Assembly: GCA_949592205.1 (NCBI GenBank)
Contig: CATIUR010000006.1
Location: 13,346,001 to 13,410,000, forward strand
Direction of reading: 5' to 3'
Source of the DNA: Helichrysum umbraculigerum
Taxonomy: Eukaryota > Streptophyta > Magnoliopsida > Asterales > Asteraceae
DNA: 64,000 bases
In this document: positions 33,222 through 46,947 of the stretch, piece by piece
Layout of the letters: every line of letters begins with the position of its first letter
Position numbering within the stretch: the stretch's first letter is position 1
The notes under the pieces: generated by a model
What the model saw: only the letters and a program-made list of their open reading frames with translations
What the model was told of the DNA's origin: nothing
The model's database searches: none
Translations under genes and position numbers: made by a program

Positions 33222-33599
33222 TTATGTAAAGGGCTAATTGTCTATAAATGTATTGAACTTGTCACAATATGTATCCATCTTCAAAAAGTTCTATTGTATG
33301 CATCTAGCTTACTAATCACTCCTATTGTATGTAGTCATTAACCTGAAACTGAAATTTTGCTTATGTGGCACTGGTTAATCAACTTTTGTCCACGTCGTAC
33401 GCCACCTAGGTGTCACTTGGGACTACATAAATGTAAGGAACTTTCCTAAATGTATCAAACTTTAGTTTTTGTCCAATTTCAACCATTCAAGAAAACTCGT
33501 GCCTTCTTCTTCTTCTAGCAGGGGAGTTTCAAAAGATTGACCACGTGTTTGTGATTGTGACCATCGGCCATACGTGTCTTGGTACTTATGGTGGTGTTA

Positions 33600-33980
33600 C
33601 CGGAAAATATGGTGTTGCCGGAATAAATGGTGTTATCGATAAATGTGATTGGAGTTGTGGATGGTGGTAACGCCGTAGATGGTTGTAAAGTAGAGATAAC
33701 ATAGATGTTGATTAATGTAGTGATTGTGATGGCGTCACCAAAAAAGATGGTGTCATTGAAAAATGTGGATGAAGTTAGAGATGGTTGTAAAGTAGAGATA
33801 ATATGGATGTTGGTAATGGTAGTGGTTGTTGAGGTGTAATCGGAAAACATGCATGTCGTCGGAAAAAATGGTGTCGCTGGAAAATGTGAATGAAGTTAGA
33901 AATGGTAGTCACGCCGAAGATGGTTGTAAAGTAGAGATAATGGAGATGTTGGTTAGTGTAGTGGTTTTGGTGTCGCCAGA
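33600..33980. repeat. Imperfect internal repeats of the Mutator-like element
   Basis: The phrase gatggttgtaaagtagagat occurs at 33678, 33780 and 33919, each followed by a related gatgttg...gtagtg stretch and gtgtc.ccggaaaa. The spacing is uneven (102 and 139 bp). ORFs over this stretch follow the repeats and look accidental. Confidence 0.65.
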
Positions 33981-34267
33981 AAAGTCACCGGAAAATATTG
34001 TTGAAGATGATGAGGTTGACGAAGGTGATGACATCAATGTGGTGGAATAAAATGTATCCAACTTTGTTGAGGTGGCAATGATGTGTCAACGACAACTCAG
34101 CGATCCTTGGCCACGTAAGTAAGGGGTAACCGGTTACCTTTGCTTCCGGTTAATGAGTACATACAATAGGAGTGATTAGTAAGTACGATGCATACAATAG
34201 AACATTTAGAAAATGGATGCATACAAAAGGAATTCGTGACAAGTTCAATACATTTACAGACAATTAG

Positions 34268-35455
34268 TGATGCGTGTGAAAGCGTCTAATTTTATTATTT
34301 ATAAAGTACAGGATATACCAATCACTACTATCACACAACTAGGCAAGAATACCCGATCGGAATAGTATAGCTATGGTAAGTCCAGGTCGAACACAGGAAC
34401 ACAGGAATGATGTTATTCAATTAAATTGGAATTATTAACTAAACTAATAAAGCAGTAACATAGGGGGTACGTTTTAGTTCCGTACGAACGTTCGATATGA
34501 ACTAATTCACTAAACCAATAACATAAAACAAGGTAAAGAGGAAAAGATAAACAATTGGAGATAGACATGTAATTGCTCAGAGTCTTCACACTCAGATTCA
34601 TATTATCCGGTTCATGTGTTTTGATTGTCTGATTGTGATTTCTTTTATATCAACTTAGATACTAATCAAAGAGTCCAAGTTAAATGTATATTAGTCTCCG
34701 ATTCTGGTTAACTAATATCTACAATCTAGAGTCCCACATTAAACATCGATCCGACATCACAAGAATGTTGCTCTATTGCGTGTTTTTCCCTAGATTGTGC
34801 ATTAAGTATTCACTACTTGTTATGATTGATCCTCGCGGTATGACTCAACAATACCTACTAATAATCTCTTATTAGCTTGCTCATTTTAGATTAATTAGTT
34901 ACTAGTCTCTTAACCTATCAGACTCAACATATTTAGCAATGACTATAAACCTAGATTCATAATCATCAATAACATCAAAGGAACTCAATCTCAATGACAT
35001 TATCAACCACGTTAAGTAGTAACTAACAATCACCATTAACCAAGGTTCTACGGATAACATAACAATCTTCAATCAGACAATTGATCCAAAACACAATTAT
35101 AACCATCAAATAATCATAATCTAGGGTTATTATTCTAAACAATATACAATAAAGTCTAATCCATTATTCAATTGTACAAAATCAAATTCATGAATTCAAA
35201 CAAAACACATAGACGATGTTCGAATTGAAATCGGAAAAAGATATGCAAACCGAATCATAAACCACGCGAAGTAGGATCAATTGGCATCAATCCTAACCTT
35301 CTTGTGCCTCCAAATCGCCATTGAAATGCCTCTGGAACCTCTTTTAGTCGACTTAGGGTTTGTGGTAAAAGTTCGGGTTTGAAATGAGAAAAAATGAGAT
35401 TTTAACCTAATCTGCCGAATTGATCCATCCGGCGGATGGAAATTCCATCCGGCAG
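34268..35455 (-). repeat. Left LTR of the Asp-primed derivative, first part
   Basis: It starts TGATGCGTGTGAAAGCGTC and runs into a CATCCG-G-CGGATG palindrome where the Tekay-type element inserted. The second part resumes at 57166 and ends ...GACGTTTATTA at 57545. Confidence 0.85.
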
Positions 35456-38303
35456 TGTCGCACCCCCAAATCATGATGCGGAAGCGATTCGGGTCGGGGC
35501 GCGACTAATCAAATATCAACAGCACATAAGATTTAATGAACGACTCTATATGCGTCGTTTACAATACATTGATTATTATAAAAGTCTTACACTATTATAA
35601 TAGTTTACAAAAGCTCGAATTAATGTAAGAGATTCTATGGCATAACTAATTTATACAAAATATAGTAATGCATGATAATCTCCTGATGTTTGCATGAGAC
35701 TCGAGCTAATGGGCATCCTGAGTGAACAGACTTACTGCTGCTGCGAACCTGAGAATACACGCTAAATTGGTCAGCTTACGCTGGTGAGCTCACAGGTTTA
35801 ATGATAAAATATAATGTATGAACCGCAAGATTTGAGTGTAATAACTTGTAATTAAACAAATAAGTAAATGATGTATATAACTGCCATGAGCACATAGTCT
35901 GAGCTTAACTGAGGTGTCAGGATCACAATTAAGTGCTTGAGCGAGGGTGCCTCTATGCGTATGCCTAATCAACACACGTATGAACAAATGATAATGCGTC
36001 CGTTTTGACCAGTCAGTGCTTACTGACCCGGACGGGGATTGTCAGTCCCATATGGTACCATACACTAACATTCACACTACAAAGTATTACCAAACTATGC
36101 TAATGAGGACTTATGATGATTAGATGATTAACTCATGTAGAATATAGCGATATTTGATACTTGCGTTCACATGTAAAACAAAACAGGCATGTATTCTCAC
36201 CCCTAGAGTAAAAACAGTAAAATAGGGGCTATGAGACTCACCTGAGTCTGATGAGATGCTATCAAACACTAATGATGGTGTACAAGGGAAATGATGTCGT
36301 CTCCAACGATCGAAACCTGCTGGGCGTCCTAAACGCGCAAGGTTTTAATGATTAGATGTCTCAACAGAACATCTATGCTAGTTGTTCCCTCAACTAGTTA
36401 TGTCCAAATACATTGGTTTGTTTGTTCGTGTTTTTGAAAACATGTACGGCCCGTTGGTGGTGGTTTGTAATAATAATTCCCAAAGTATTATTATTATGTT
36501 TGTTTCGTTTATTGACTTGTAAAAGTATACGTATTTGTTTAAGTGTTTCAACACATGTATCGTTATCCGTAAATATCGTAGCATCGTTTTTGTTCAAGTT
36601 TCATAGTAAAACACCTAAAACAATTGTTTCGAGCAAAAATCTAAAGTTTTACATTTTTCGTACCGAGGCTCGTTTCGGTTGACTTGGTCAAACGAGTTCG
36701 GTTTGACCCGAAACTTTTACACAAGTCTTAAAATAGTTAACTAAGACTTATAAAGTTGTCGGTACGTTTTATGGTCGGCCCGAAGTGCCGGTTTTATGTT
36801 TATGTCAAAAACAGTCCCAAAATGTGTTTTTCGGTTTATGTCGGTTCATTTCGCCACTCGATTTTAACGTGTTCTAGTCCGAATTAGATTCCAAGATTTT
36901 TACTAGATGTTCATGTGTGTGTCCAGAATCTAACGTGATTATTCCAACAATTATCGAGTTCATATAGATGGGTAATTAATTTCGCGAAAGAACCGTACTC
37001 GGTTTTCGACAACCATCAGACCAGTCGCAAAGATCGGATTATTCACAAAAATACGTACGGATCTGGAAAAAGTGTAAAACACAAAAGTTGTAGCCCTTTT
37101 CAATACGCAACTTTTAAAAAAATTTTGTTGTCTAACTCTTAATAGAACTCAAGTTATCATCGTTTTTGTACACTGATTTTTCTGGGACAGAATCTGTCAT
37201 TTTTAGATGTTTATAAAAAAACGAGTTTTAATAATAATTTTGGACATAAGCAAGTTAATGGAGCTAGATAACATGTAAATAATCAACATGCAACTGAGTT
37301 TTTAGAGAAAGAGGGTTTGGATCCTTACAAAACAATGGTGAGAATGAAGAAGATGGTGAAGATGATGATCTTGTTTTTGCTCCAAGTCTTGATGTTATGT
37401 TCTTGATGATGATGCAAGATGATGATTTTGATGATGATGTAAAGGAGTTTTTGGTGCAGATTTTAGAGTGAGAAAATGGTAGAGAGAAGTTGGAGCTTTT
37501 GTGAGTGAAATGATGGTGAAGTGTAGTGATGATGAGGTGATATGGAAATGATTTAGGTGAAATCAACAAGTAAATGAAAAGTGGTGTGGGCATGTGGGAG
37601 TCAGACCATAGGGCCTCATATTGCTGATTTTTGTTTAACATTTTGCTCCCTCAATTCGCGCTCCGTGCGGTGTTCGTTTCCTCGTCCGTTTCGACGTTTA
37701 TTTAGACGTTAAACGTTTAATACTTGCGTTTTAGATAACGATTTAAATTTTGATATCTTTGATTGAAGTATTTATTAAAATACTTGAAAACATTTATAAA
37801 AATGTTCCGTTAACTTGTCGGCCTCGATTTGCGTGTTTGTTTTACGAAGGTTTAATCGCGTAACGTTTAAACTAGACATTTTTGTTATCGTTTTTAGCTA
37901 CGATATTTTCAATGAAAGTCTTACTTGAAATGATATATTTTAAAGTTATAAAATATATTTTGGTTCGCGTTTGATTGTCGGGCGCGTTCCGCGCGTTTTT
38001 GTAATGTACGGGTTACTTAATACGATACAATTGATTTGTTAAATATTATCAACACAATATTTATGAGTTTATGAGTTTATTAAATAATTTCATATTATTT
38101 AATATTTTGTTCACCAACGTCCGCATTTATGATGCCGGAATTCATCCGAATATGTAAATGTACGATTTAAATAAATCGCATATGTATGTGTATATATAAT
38201 AAATATATCAATACACATAATGATACACATAATTAATCCTAATTACATGTATTAGTACTATGATTAGGCACTAATTACTAGCCCTAATTGGTCGGGTGTC
38301 ACA
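35456..38303 (-). repeat. 3' LTR of the Tekay-type element
   Basis: It begins TGTCGCACCCCCAAATCATG and ends GGTCGGGTGTCACA; 2848 bp. It shares several blocks with the gag-only family: gcggaagcga.tcgggtcgggg, ggggattgtcagtccc and the splice-donor palindrome at 36234-36249. Confidence 0.92.
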
Positions 38304-38316
38304 TTCTCCCATTGTT
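38304..38316 (-). other. Polypurine tract of the Tekay-type element
   Basis: On the minus strand AACAATGGGAGAA abuts the 3' LTR, as in the gag-only element. Confidence 0.75.
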
Positions 38317-38337
38317 AAGCAAATTTCGTCCTGCAAT

Positions 38338-40876
38338 TTAGCTCTGAGTTGTCGTGTGAGGAGAGTCTGTGAAAAGTTGTGGGTATTTGAGTCGCATTTG
38401 GTCTTCCCGTTCCCAGGTGAATTCCGGACCACGCCGCGAATTCCACCGAACTCTGACGATAGGGATACGACTTTGTTTAAGCTGTTTGACCTCACGGTCC
38501 ATGATCTCCACTGGTGTCTCGACAAAATGAAGTCTGTCATCGATTTGAATCTCCTCGAGCGGGATGATGAGTGTCTCATCGGACAGACATTTCTTAATAT
38601 TAGAAATGTGGAATTGTGGGATGCACGTTACTAAGCTCGGGAGGTAGCTGTAATCGATATGCGACTGGACCAATCCTTTCAAGGATCTCAAAAGGTCCAA
38701 TGTACCTGGGATTTAGCTTTCCACGTTTGCCGAAGCGGATGACACCTTTCCAAGGTGATACTTTGAGTAATACTCGATCCCCAACCTGGAACTCGAGATG
38801 CTTTCGTCTTACGTCAGCATAACTCTTCTGACGATCACGTGCGGCCTTCAGCCGTTGCTGGATACCAACGATCTTCTCGGTGGTTTCATGAATGATTTCA
38901 GGACCAGTGAGCTGGCTGTCTCCCACTTCGGTCCAGCAGATAGGCGACCGGCACTTACGACTGTACAGTGCCTCGAATGGCGCAGCTCCAATGCTGGTAT
39001 GATAGCTGTTGTTTTACGAGAATTCGCACAATGGCAGATGATGTTCCCAATTTGCACCGAAGTCTATCACGCAGGCGCGTAGCATATCTTCCAGTGTTTG
39101 AATTGTCCTTTCACTTTGGCCGTCGGTTTGTGGATGATAGGCTGTACTCATATCCAGACGAGTACCTAAGGAATTCTGCAATGATCTCCAGAACTGAGAA
39201 GTGAAACGACTATCTCTGTCGGAGATAATCGAGGTAGGAACGCCGTGTCGGGATACGATCTCCTTCAGATAGATTCGTGTAAGGCGTTCCATTTTATCAG
39301 TTTCTTTGATAGCGAGGAAATGTGCAGATTTGGTGAGACGATCAACGATCACCCAAATGTTATCGCAACCTCTTGATTTTTTCGGGAGTTTAGTGATGAA
39401 ATCCATAGCGATTTGCTTCCATTTTCACTAAGGAATGTCCGGTTGTTGCAGTAGACCGGAGGGTTTCTGATATTCAGCTTTGACTTTAGAACACGTGAGG
39501 CACTTGCTGACGTATGTAGCGATCTCTGCTTTCATGTTTGGCCACCAGTACAATCCCTTGATGCCATGATACATCTTGTCCGATCCAGGATGTATAGAGT
39601 ATTTGGACTTGTGAGCTTCATCCATCACCAAGTCTTGAAGGTTTCCGAAGTAGGGCAACCAGATCCGGTTCGCTAAGTACTTGACCCCGTTGGGTTTGGT
39701 TTCGAACTGTTTCTCCATGTTGCGCAAGGCCTCATTTTTCAGATTTTTGGGTATCAATGCTTCAAGTTGAGCGGTGAGGATTTGAATGATGAAGTCATTA
39801 TGAATGATCATGCCGGGGGCTCGGACTCGAAGTGATTTTAAACGTTCTTTTCGACTGAGGACGTCGGCAACAACATTTGCTTTGCGCGGATGGTATTTGA
39901 TCTCGCAATCATAATCGCTGAGCAACTCGACCCAACGACGTTGCCTCATGTTGAGATCCTTCTGATCGAATATATGCTGAAGGCTTTTATGATCGGTGAA
40001 GATGGTACATTTTGTGCCATACAGATAGTGTCTCCGGATTTTGAGTGCAAACACTACGGCCCCTAGTTCGAGATCATGAGTCGTGTAGTTCTTCTCGTGA
40101 ACCTTGAGTTGTCGGGAGGCATAGGCAATAACCTTGTCCCGTTGCATCAACACGCAACCAAGACCTTGGTGTGAGGCATCGCAGTATACCACGAAGTCAT
40201 CGTTGCCTTCGGGTAATGATAGAATGGGTGCATTGCAAAGCTTTTGTTTCAATAGCTGAAATGCTGACTCCTGCTTATCAGTCCAATTGAACTTCTTTTC
40301 CTTCTGAGTCAGTGTCGTGAGAGGTTGGGCTATTTTGGAGAAATTCTCAATGAAGCATCGATAGTAACCAGCCAGACCTAAGAATTGGCGTACTTCGGTC
40401 GGTGTTGTAGGTGCTTGCCAGCATTTGATAGCCTCAATCTTTGATGGATCTACGTGAATTCCCCGACTTTCAATCACATGACTAAGGAATTGAATGGTTT
40501 GCATCCAGAACTCACACTTGGAGAACTTAGCGTATAACTCTTCATGTCTAAGAAGTTCTAGGATGGTTTTGAGATGTTGCGCGTGCCCTTGCTCGTTGCG
40601 GGAGTAGATGAGGATATCATCGATAAAGACAATGACAAATTTGTCGAGATATGGTTTGCACACTCGGTTCATAAGGTCCATGAACACAGTCGGTGCGTTT
40701 GTCAAACCAAATGGCGTCACTTGGAACTCGTAATGCCCATGGCGAGTTCGGAAGGCAGTCTTTGGGATGTCGATGTCACGGACTCGTAACTGATGATAAC
40801 CTGATCGTAGATCTATTTTCGAATAGAAACTTGATCCCTGAAGTTGGTCGAATAGGTCATCAATACGAGGGAGTGG
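38338..40876 (-). pseudogene. pol: pol, 3' part: reverse transcriptase C-terminus, RNase H, integrase, chromodomain
   Basis: Reading starts at the interruption near 40876. The RT part has VTPFGLTNAP and the active-site FIDDILIYS (YxDD variant). RNase H follows (CDASHQGLG), then the HHCC finger of integrase (HPGSDKMYH...CLTC). Two stops in a row, TAG TGA, fall at 39430-39425. The integrase core continues to 39014 with its three acidic residues (DRLTKSAHF, SDRDSRFTS, TDGQSERT). A further in-frame stop lies at 39016-39014. The GPY/F module is LNPRYIGPFEIL. A frameshift near 38615-38625 precedes the chromodomain (PVEIMDREVKQL ... RVRWNSRRGPEFTWE ... YPQLF), which guides insertion by binding histone marks in known chromoviruses. 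The gene cannot make a functional Pol. Confidence 0.93.
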
Positions 40877-40881
40877 GTAAC

Positions 40882-42731
40882 TGTAACATCCTCGAAGTGG
40901 ACCTAGTTGTTTATATTATTTCTTGATTTAAATTATTATTTAAATGTGTTTGGAAATAATATTGTCTAAATTAGTGAAATAATTGGAATAGGAGTTAAAC
41001 ATTCCAATGTGACAAGTAAATTATTAATTGTTGTAAATTGATAAAGTTGACGGAACAATAAAAGGTTTGGACTCGCAAATGGTTTTCGGGTTCCAGACAA
41101 TAGATTGAGATGGGGTATTAAATTATACCCGTATAATTGAAGTCGGTTGGGAGGAGCCGACCTATTTATAACTTTCCTAATAAGGAAAGTTCATTTCCTT
41201 TGAAATTCAAAAAAACCAAAACCTAGAAAACCTAAAGATTTAAACTGAAATTGTAAGCTGTGATCTTGATTCTAGTCTCATCATCATCAGATTACACCAT
41301 CATCATCATGATCTTAATCAAGTTGTAAGTGTTCTTGAGTATTTAAGAATTTAATTTTGATTGAAATTGGGTTAATTGATGAATTGTAAGAACTTGATGT
41401 TATAAACTTGTTATAACTGTTACATGGTGATTATGTGAAGTTATTTGTGGTTTAAAACTGTTAGAAATTGAGTTTTAATTGTTTTGATGAATTTGGTGCG
41501 AGTTAGGGTTTGAGCAGATCGCACAGGGCTGGGACGACGAGGGAATCCGGCGGATTCAATTGAATCCGGCGGATTCAGGTGAAAATAAGTGAATCCGGCG
41601 GATTGAATAGGAATCCGGTGGCTTGATCATGAATCCGGCGGATTCATGACTGGATTGGTTAAAAATGTGCTGATCATGAGTTGAAGCTGAAACACCATTG
41701 AATCCGGCGGATTCCCCTGGCTGTCAATGGTTGTTTCAGTGTTTGTAAAATTAAGCTAATTACTTAAATGGTACTTGTGGTATTGTACTGTAATATGTCT
41801 GAAGCATGTTAGACTTTCAACAATTATATGATTTAGTTGTACTCATGAGGTGATTACTTGTGTAGTGTTGTAAATTACATAAGTATTATTCGATGATGAC
41901 AAGTTACTAACTTGTGGTATTCTGTTGTATTCTCAGATATGGAGAAGGCTCAGTAATATTAGACTTCTGAGCTTGCGGCTGAGGTATTCGGTGAGTGGAT
42001 CTGAAACCTCAGTGTGATTTAGTTGTAATGATTTGGTTACAACAAGTAATTGTAGTATTACTTTGATAGATTGATTTCGTTTGAGATAACTTGCCATGTT
42101 AGTTTGGTTGCTTGCTTACTGGGCTGTTAGAGCTAGTATGTAAGATTCTGAGGTTAACTTGAATGGATGGTTGGACTTGGTTGTTGTTATAAACGACAGG
42201 AGATCTTGTAAACTTGAAAAGTTGGTTTAAAGATCTAGGTCGTATGTGGTTAACAACAAGTTTTCGGTAATTCTGTATAGGCCAATACAGATGATTGATA
42301 AGTGTTCCTTGAGTACCATACCGATATAAAGGTATCTCAAGAACCACCGATCCTCATGATGATTGACTGTTTATTGTTATTTGATGTAAACAGATTGTTG
42401 TGCTAAGTTGGACTGTTGCTTATAGTTTCATTCACTTAGCTTTATACTAACCTCACCACAGTCCTTCCTGCAGGTTATAATTGATGGGACATATTGGGAG
42501 GGGCAGGAAGTTATTGGAAATGATGGAATGTTTGACAGGCTTTTACTCTGATGTCAGTTTGATAACTAAAGAGATGTTTTGGAATTATATAACACCTAGT
42601 TTGTTGAAATGTCAAGCATTTAGTTTGAAAAAGTTTATTGACATTATAAAGACATGGATAGTATGTTTGAAATCTACGCTTCCGAGTCGCAATTATCATT
42701 TTAAATGTAAAAAGGAAAGAGGGGTGTTATA
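40882..42731 (+). repeat. 5' LTR of the LARD
   Basis: 1850 bp, carrying an array of AATCCG-G-CGGATT palindromes (41544-41713). The short ORF at 42481-42732 is present in both LTRs and has no recognisable domain; I treat it as non-coding. Confidence 0.92.
41544..41713 (+). repeat. Array of AATCCG-G-CGGATT palindromes, LARD 5' LTR
   Basis: There are five perfect copies (41544, 41563, 41592, 41632 and 41701) and one altered copy (41612), spaced irregularly. They stand out as CG-rich islands in an AT-rich LTR. Confidence 0.9.
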
Positions 42732-42734
42732 AGT

Positions 42735-42746
42735 TGGTATCAGAGC
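42735..42746 (+). other. Primer binding site of the LARD, tRNA-iMet
   Basis: TGGTATCAGAGC lies 3 bp inside the 5' LTR, setting the plus orientation. Confidence 0.92.
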
Positions 42747-45700
42747 GATAGTTTGGGTGAATTGGACATGATAGAATGTTCAATCCTAAACTTTGATTGT
42801 GTTGAGTCAAACATTCCAGTGGGTGTGGGATTAGTTGATGTGTGAGAAAGTAGTTAGTTGGATATGTACTAACCCTTAACAAGTTGTGAAGTTGTTGTTT
42901 GATTGCAGAGACGGAGGAATATGAGAACCTGATGGGTATTCTCATTGATTCCTCAATACTCGTTGGCTTAAGATTGCCAGGTAATCTTCGATAAGCCTAT
43001 GTTAAATTAAATTTGCTTGAACTGTTTACTTTGTTATGATAAGTAAGCATTGTTGTGAAGTTAATTGAATCTGACTGATATGATTCCCCAGTTTTGAGTC
43101 AACCAATGATTGCTATATGTTGACATGAGGATAGAAGTAGTAAATGAGATGCTCATTGTTGTGATTATTTATGATTGAATTGAAAATGCATAAATGTGTT
43201 TAAGTAAGTAGACAAAGAGTGGATTAAGATTTTAACAGGAGTGATGTTAGAACCTAAAGAGAGTCTATATTGGTGAGACAAAATAATTGATAGTATTATA
43301 TTACTAGATTGATTACAGGGTGTGATTTAATTCCTTGTTAAGGAATGTTGTGTCATTTGAATTGAAAATGACTGCTATTTGAGAAAATATGTGTTTATGT
43401 GACTACATGATATGTTTTAATTGTAGTTAAACAATTGATCTAAACCAAGACTGATAGGTTTATGAGAAATGTAGAGTATGATAATGTTAAATTGATTGAG
43501 GAAGTGGTAGATCTTCCTGGTCAATTGTGAATTAATAAATGAAATGTTTTATAGTAACATGATTGAGTAGACTTGTTGTGACATTGATGCTTGATAGTAT
43601 GGCATATGTCAAAGTAATGATAGTTAATTAAGATGTGTCCTGAATTTTGAAATAAATAGGGACATTGATTTGTATAAATGGTTGAGTTTGACTTAAGCAG
43701 TCAAGGAAGTGTGAAGTAGTACATGATATAGTGATTTGTACTGATTATTGGTAATAAATTATACGTGTGTGGTATTACAAGTAAGGTTGTGATATTAGTG
43801 TTTGATAAAACATCATAGGTGAATGTTGTAATCTGTTGTTGATTTTATTAAATACGTGTTTGGTATTACACGTGATATAATGGTGTTATAACAAATTGAC
43901 AAAGTGTGATGTACTGAAACTATGATGATAGGTTATCATGTGTTTAGGGTTTCAGACAAGTTGAAATACTGATTAAGTCAGTTGTTGAAAATAAATTGTG
44001 TGATATGTGTTTAAGTGAGAATAAATCACATTGATAATTATAATAAAGAGTAGCCTGAGAATGGATTGTGAAGAACATAATCTTGCAACGCCTGATCACC
44101 GTTGTTATATTATGTTGTGCCACATGAACTTGTTGAGGCTGCTTGGTATAAAAGAAATGTAATGTGATTTTGGAAAATTGAGCATGAAAGTATGCTAAGT
44201 TGTTTAATAGTTGTTTTGATAAGAAAACAATCAGTTGATAGGACTGTGACATTTAAACTGTAAAGGTGTAAGTGTAATTATATTTGTCATTGATAATTGT
44301 TTTGATGATAAACATAAATGATAAATATGATTTTGTTAAAAATGTAGTTGTGACTGATTGTGTTAGATTACTCATACGTGGATTTGATAGTGTTTAAATG
44401 AATCACTATTGTAGGAATGGCTTGTATGAAGCCAAGATTGATGTAGGTTGATTCTGTCCTTGTAAGGGATTGATAAGATTATTGAAAGTAATAATTTAAA
44501 ATATATGTTTGAAAGTAAACATAAAGTATGAAATGGTTTGTTGGGAGTTAATATTGATAGTATGTTAACTTTGAAGGTCAAACCATGAATAAAGAGTTAT
44601 GTGTATACATGTACAGAAAGAGTATAAAATTAATTGCTTATGATTTGTTTGAGTATGGGCCAAACTTGAGAAAAAACAGTTAGAAAATTTTATTGATTGG
44701 TTGATTGAAATTAAGATTGACAAGTAGTCAACTGTTTGTGTTGAAATAGTCTAACATATATTGAAATGTTATGATTGTGTGGAATGTGATTGAATTCCCA
44801 GATTGGTCAAAGCTTGTAAATTTGAGTAATTACTTAAAGCTAGTATTGAGTAATTGAAATGTTGTTAATTATAATTGAATATTCAGTTAGGTAATATTTG
44901 ATATTTGAACTGAATATGTGTTAAAGAATTATACAGATGTGAAGTCATTATATGATATGACAGTTATAATTTGTTGAGAAATGTTTAGAATAATTAAATC
45001 ACATTGATTAGAATTGTGATAAGAAAGTATTACCAGGGTATGAGGCTAGTGATGATAGCCATAATTGGGTAAGAATGTGAGAAGAGAATTAATTTATAGT
45101 TATTATTAATATCTGCATAGGTTGATTGGTACGTCATGGCGAGTTACTTAAGTATTGAAAGAATTGAATGGATTCTTGTGTTATTTATTGATTGTATACA
45201 AATAAAGTAAGTGATAAAGTGGTAAATTGGGATTAGATCCAAATAAGAAATGATATGAAGGGATTATCTGGAAGTTGAACTGTGTTAAAGGTCCAACTTG
45301 ATCTTGGTTAATAAATTGAGGAATATGAATTGGAAAGTTGTTCATATTTTAAGAAATTGTATGTGTTAGAGAGTAAGGGAAACCTTGAAATTGATAGATG
45401 ATGATTGTTTTCATCAAACTTTCCTTGTAAGTTTAAATTGAATTGTTTAAGTTATATACGATTTGGTATGTATATAAATGAAACATAGAATTGTTGAATT
45501 GTAATTGTTCCATGTCATGTGGTATGAATATGTGATGATTAGTAGTAATATGAAGGCTTGGTAAAGACTTTAATAGTCTGAATGGCCTATTATATAGAAT
45601 TAAATGGAATTGATATGTACATGTCCATTTTAGAAAATTACTTGAAATTATGTATGTATGGTGTACATAATAACAAATGATATGATAAATTTTAATTGAA

Positions 45701-46930
45701 TGAATTAAAATGTGCCATAAGTTAGGTGGAGGTCAGTTAATTGTGATTAACTTGATGTAGATATTGTTGGAAATGTGCTGGAAAGTAGCACATTGTGATA
45801 TTGTGATGCTTGAATTGAAGTATCATAATATTGATTAATGCCGACTTAGTAGCTGTATTGATAGGAATTAGTGCTAAGTGATTATGAGGTTAAAGTTAAA
45901 TTAAAATAACTGGTTGCTAAGAAAAGATTTTTGGTGTCTCACCAGTTTAAGTAATAGGTGAATGCTAGCATGATGGCTAGATAGAATTTGAATGTAAATA
46001 CTACTTATTGATAGGTATACTGTAGTGTATAATCACTAGTGTTGTGATTATTGTTTGTATTATTGTTGTTGTTGACAATTGATAGGTTGTAATGAAAGGA
46101 GTTACAAACTGAAATAAGTCGGTGTAGAGGTTGGTTGAATGTAGGTAATATTTGATTGTGGTACTTTTGTTGATTGAGCAAAGTACTTGTTGATTGTAGT
46201 TTTACCTACTGAGTTTGACCTCTACTTTGCTTATTAAGGTGATATGAATCCGGATTACTTTTAAATAAAGGATTTCATATAATTGTAGTGATATGTGAAC
46301 ATTATATGTTGTTCAAGAGAGTAAGATATGAAACTTTTGGATGGAAAGTTGACCTAGTTTTGAATTAAACCAATTTCTATGATATGAGTAAAATAGAAAT
46401 TTAATAAGGGTTTGAATCTCTGACAGTAGAGATGTGAGTTTGTTATCTGAATATTGGACTGATTGTTAGTCGTGAACTGAATTTAACTTTCAGTGTTGCT
46501 AGGTATACTGCGGTTCAATAACCACTGTTGTGGTATTGTTGATTTTGTTTTGTTGTTAACAAAGATGAATAGTGGTAATAGGTTAAAGATTTTAGCACAT
46601 TGCTAATTTCTGGTTGCACAGACCTATTAAGTGACGTTAGGTTTTACTTATTGTTGTTTGTTAAAATGATTGTGTGTTCTAAATATTTATCTGATTGGTG
46701 ATAAAGGATTTAGATAAATAGTTGTTTCATATGAAATATTGGATGGATGCACTGTATATGTGCGTAGGTAAAGATAGAAGCATGTTCATGGGAACATGTG
46801 AATGTGGAAAGAATCGAACCAGTCTAAGTATAGTTGTAAGTTGCTATTGAGGACAAATGTATGCTAAGATATATGTGATTATATCACACTAGACAGATTG
46901 AGTATGGTTAGATTTCGGGGACGAAATCTC
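42747..46930 (+). other. Non-coding interior of the LARD
   Basis: About 4.2 kb of T/G/A-rich, C-poor plus-strand sequence. No Gag, protease, RT or integrase motif is found in any frame. Loose phrases such as gttgattg and taattg recur, but no clean tandem repeat is seen. Confidence 0.7.
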
Positions 46931-46945
46931 TTTAAGGGGGAGAGA
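46931..46945 (+). other. Polypurine tract of the LARD
   Basis: tttaagggggagaga lies immediately before the 3' LTR. Confidence 0.85.
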
Positions 46946-46947
46946 TT

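Noticed and set aside
33515..34050. ORFs of 111 and 74 aa over the Mutator-like element interior
   Set aside because: They track imperfect DNA repeats and lie in both strands; composition is repeat-driven.
37264..37641. 125-aa ORF in the Tekay left LTR
   Set aside because: It is derived from GAT/CAT-rich low-complexity sequence; the partner LTR has shifted frames.
41544..41713. Regularly repeated short palindromes, CRISPR-like at first glance
   Set aside because: Repeats are only 13 bp, spacers are irregular and the context is a plant LTR.
42481..42732. 83-aa ORF repeated in both LARD LTRs (also 48546-48797)
   Set aside because: Its conservation follows from LTR identity; there is no domain, and it ends at the LTR border.
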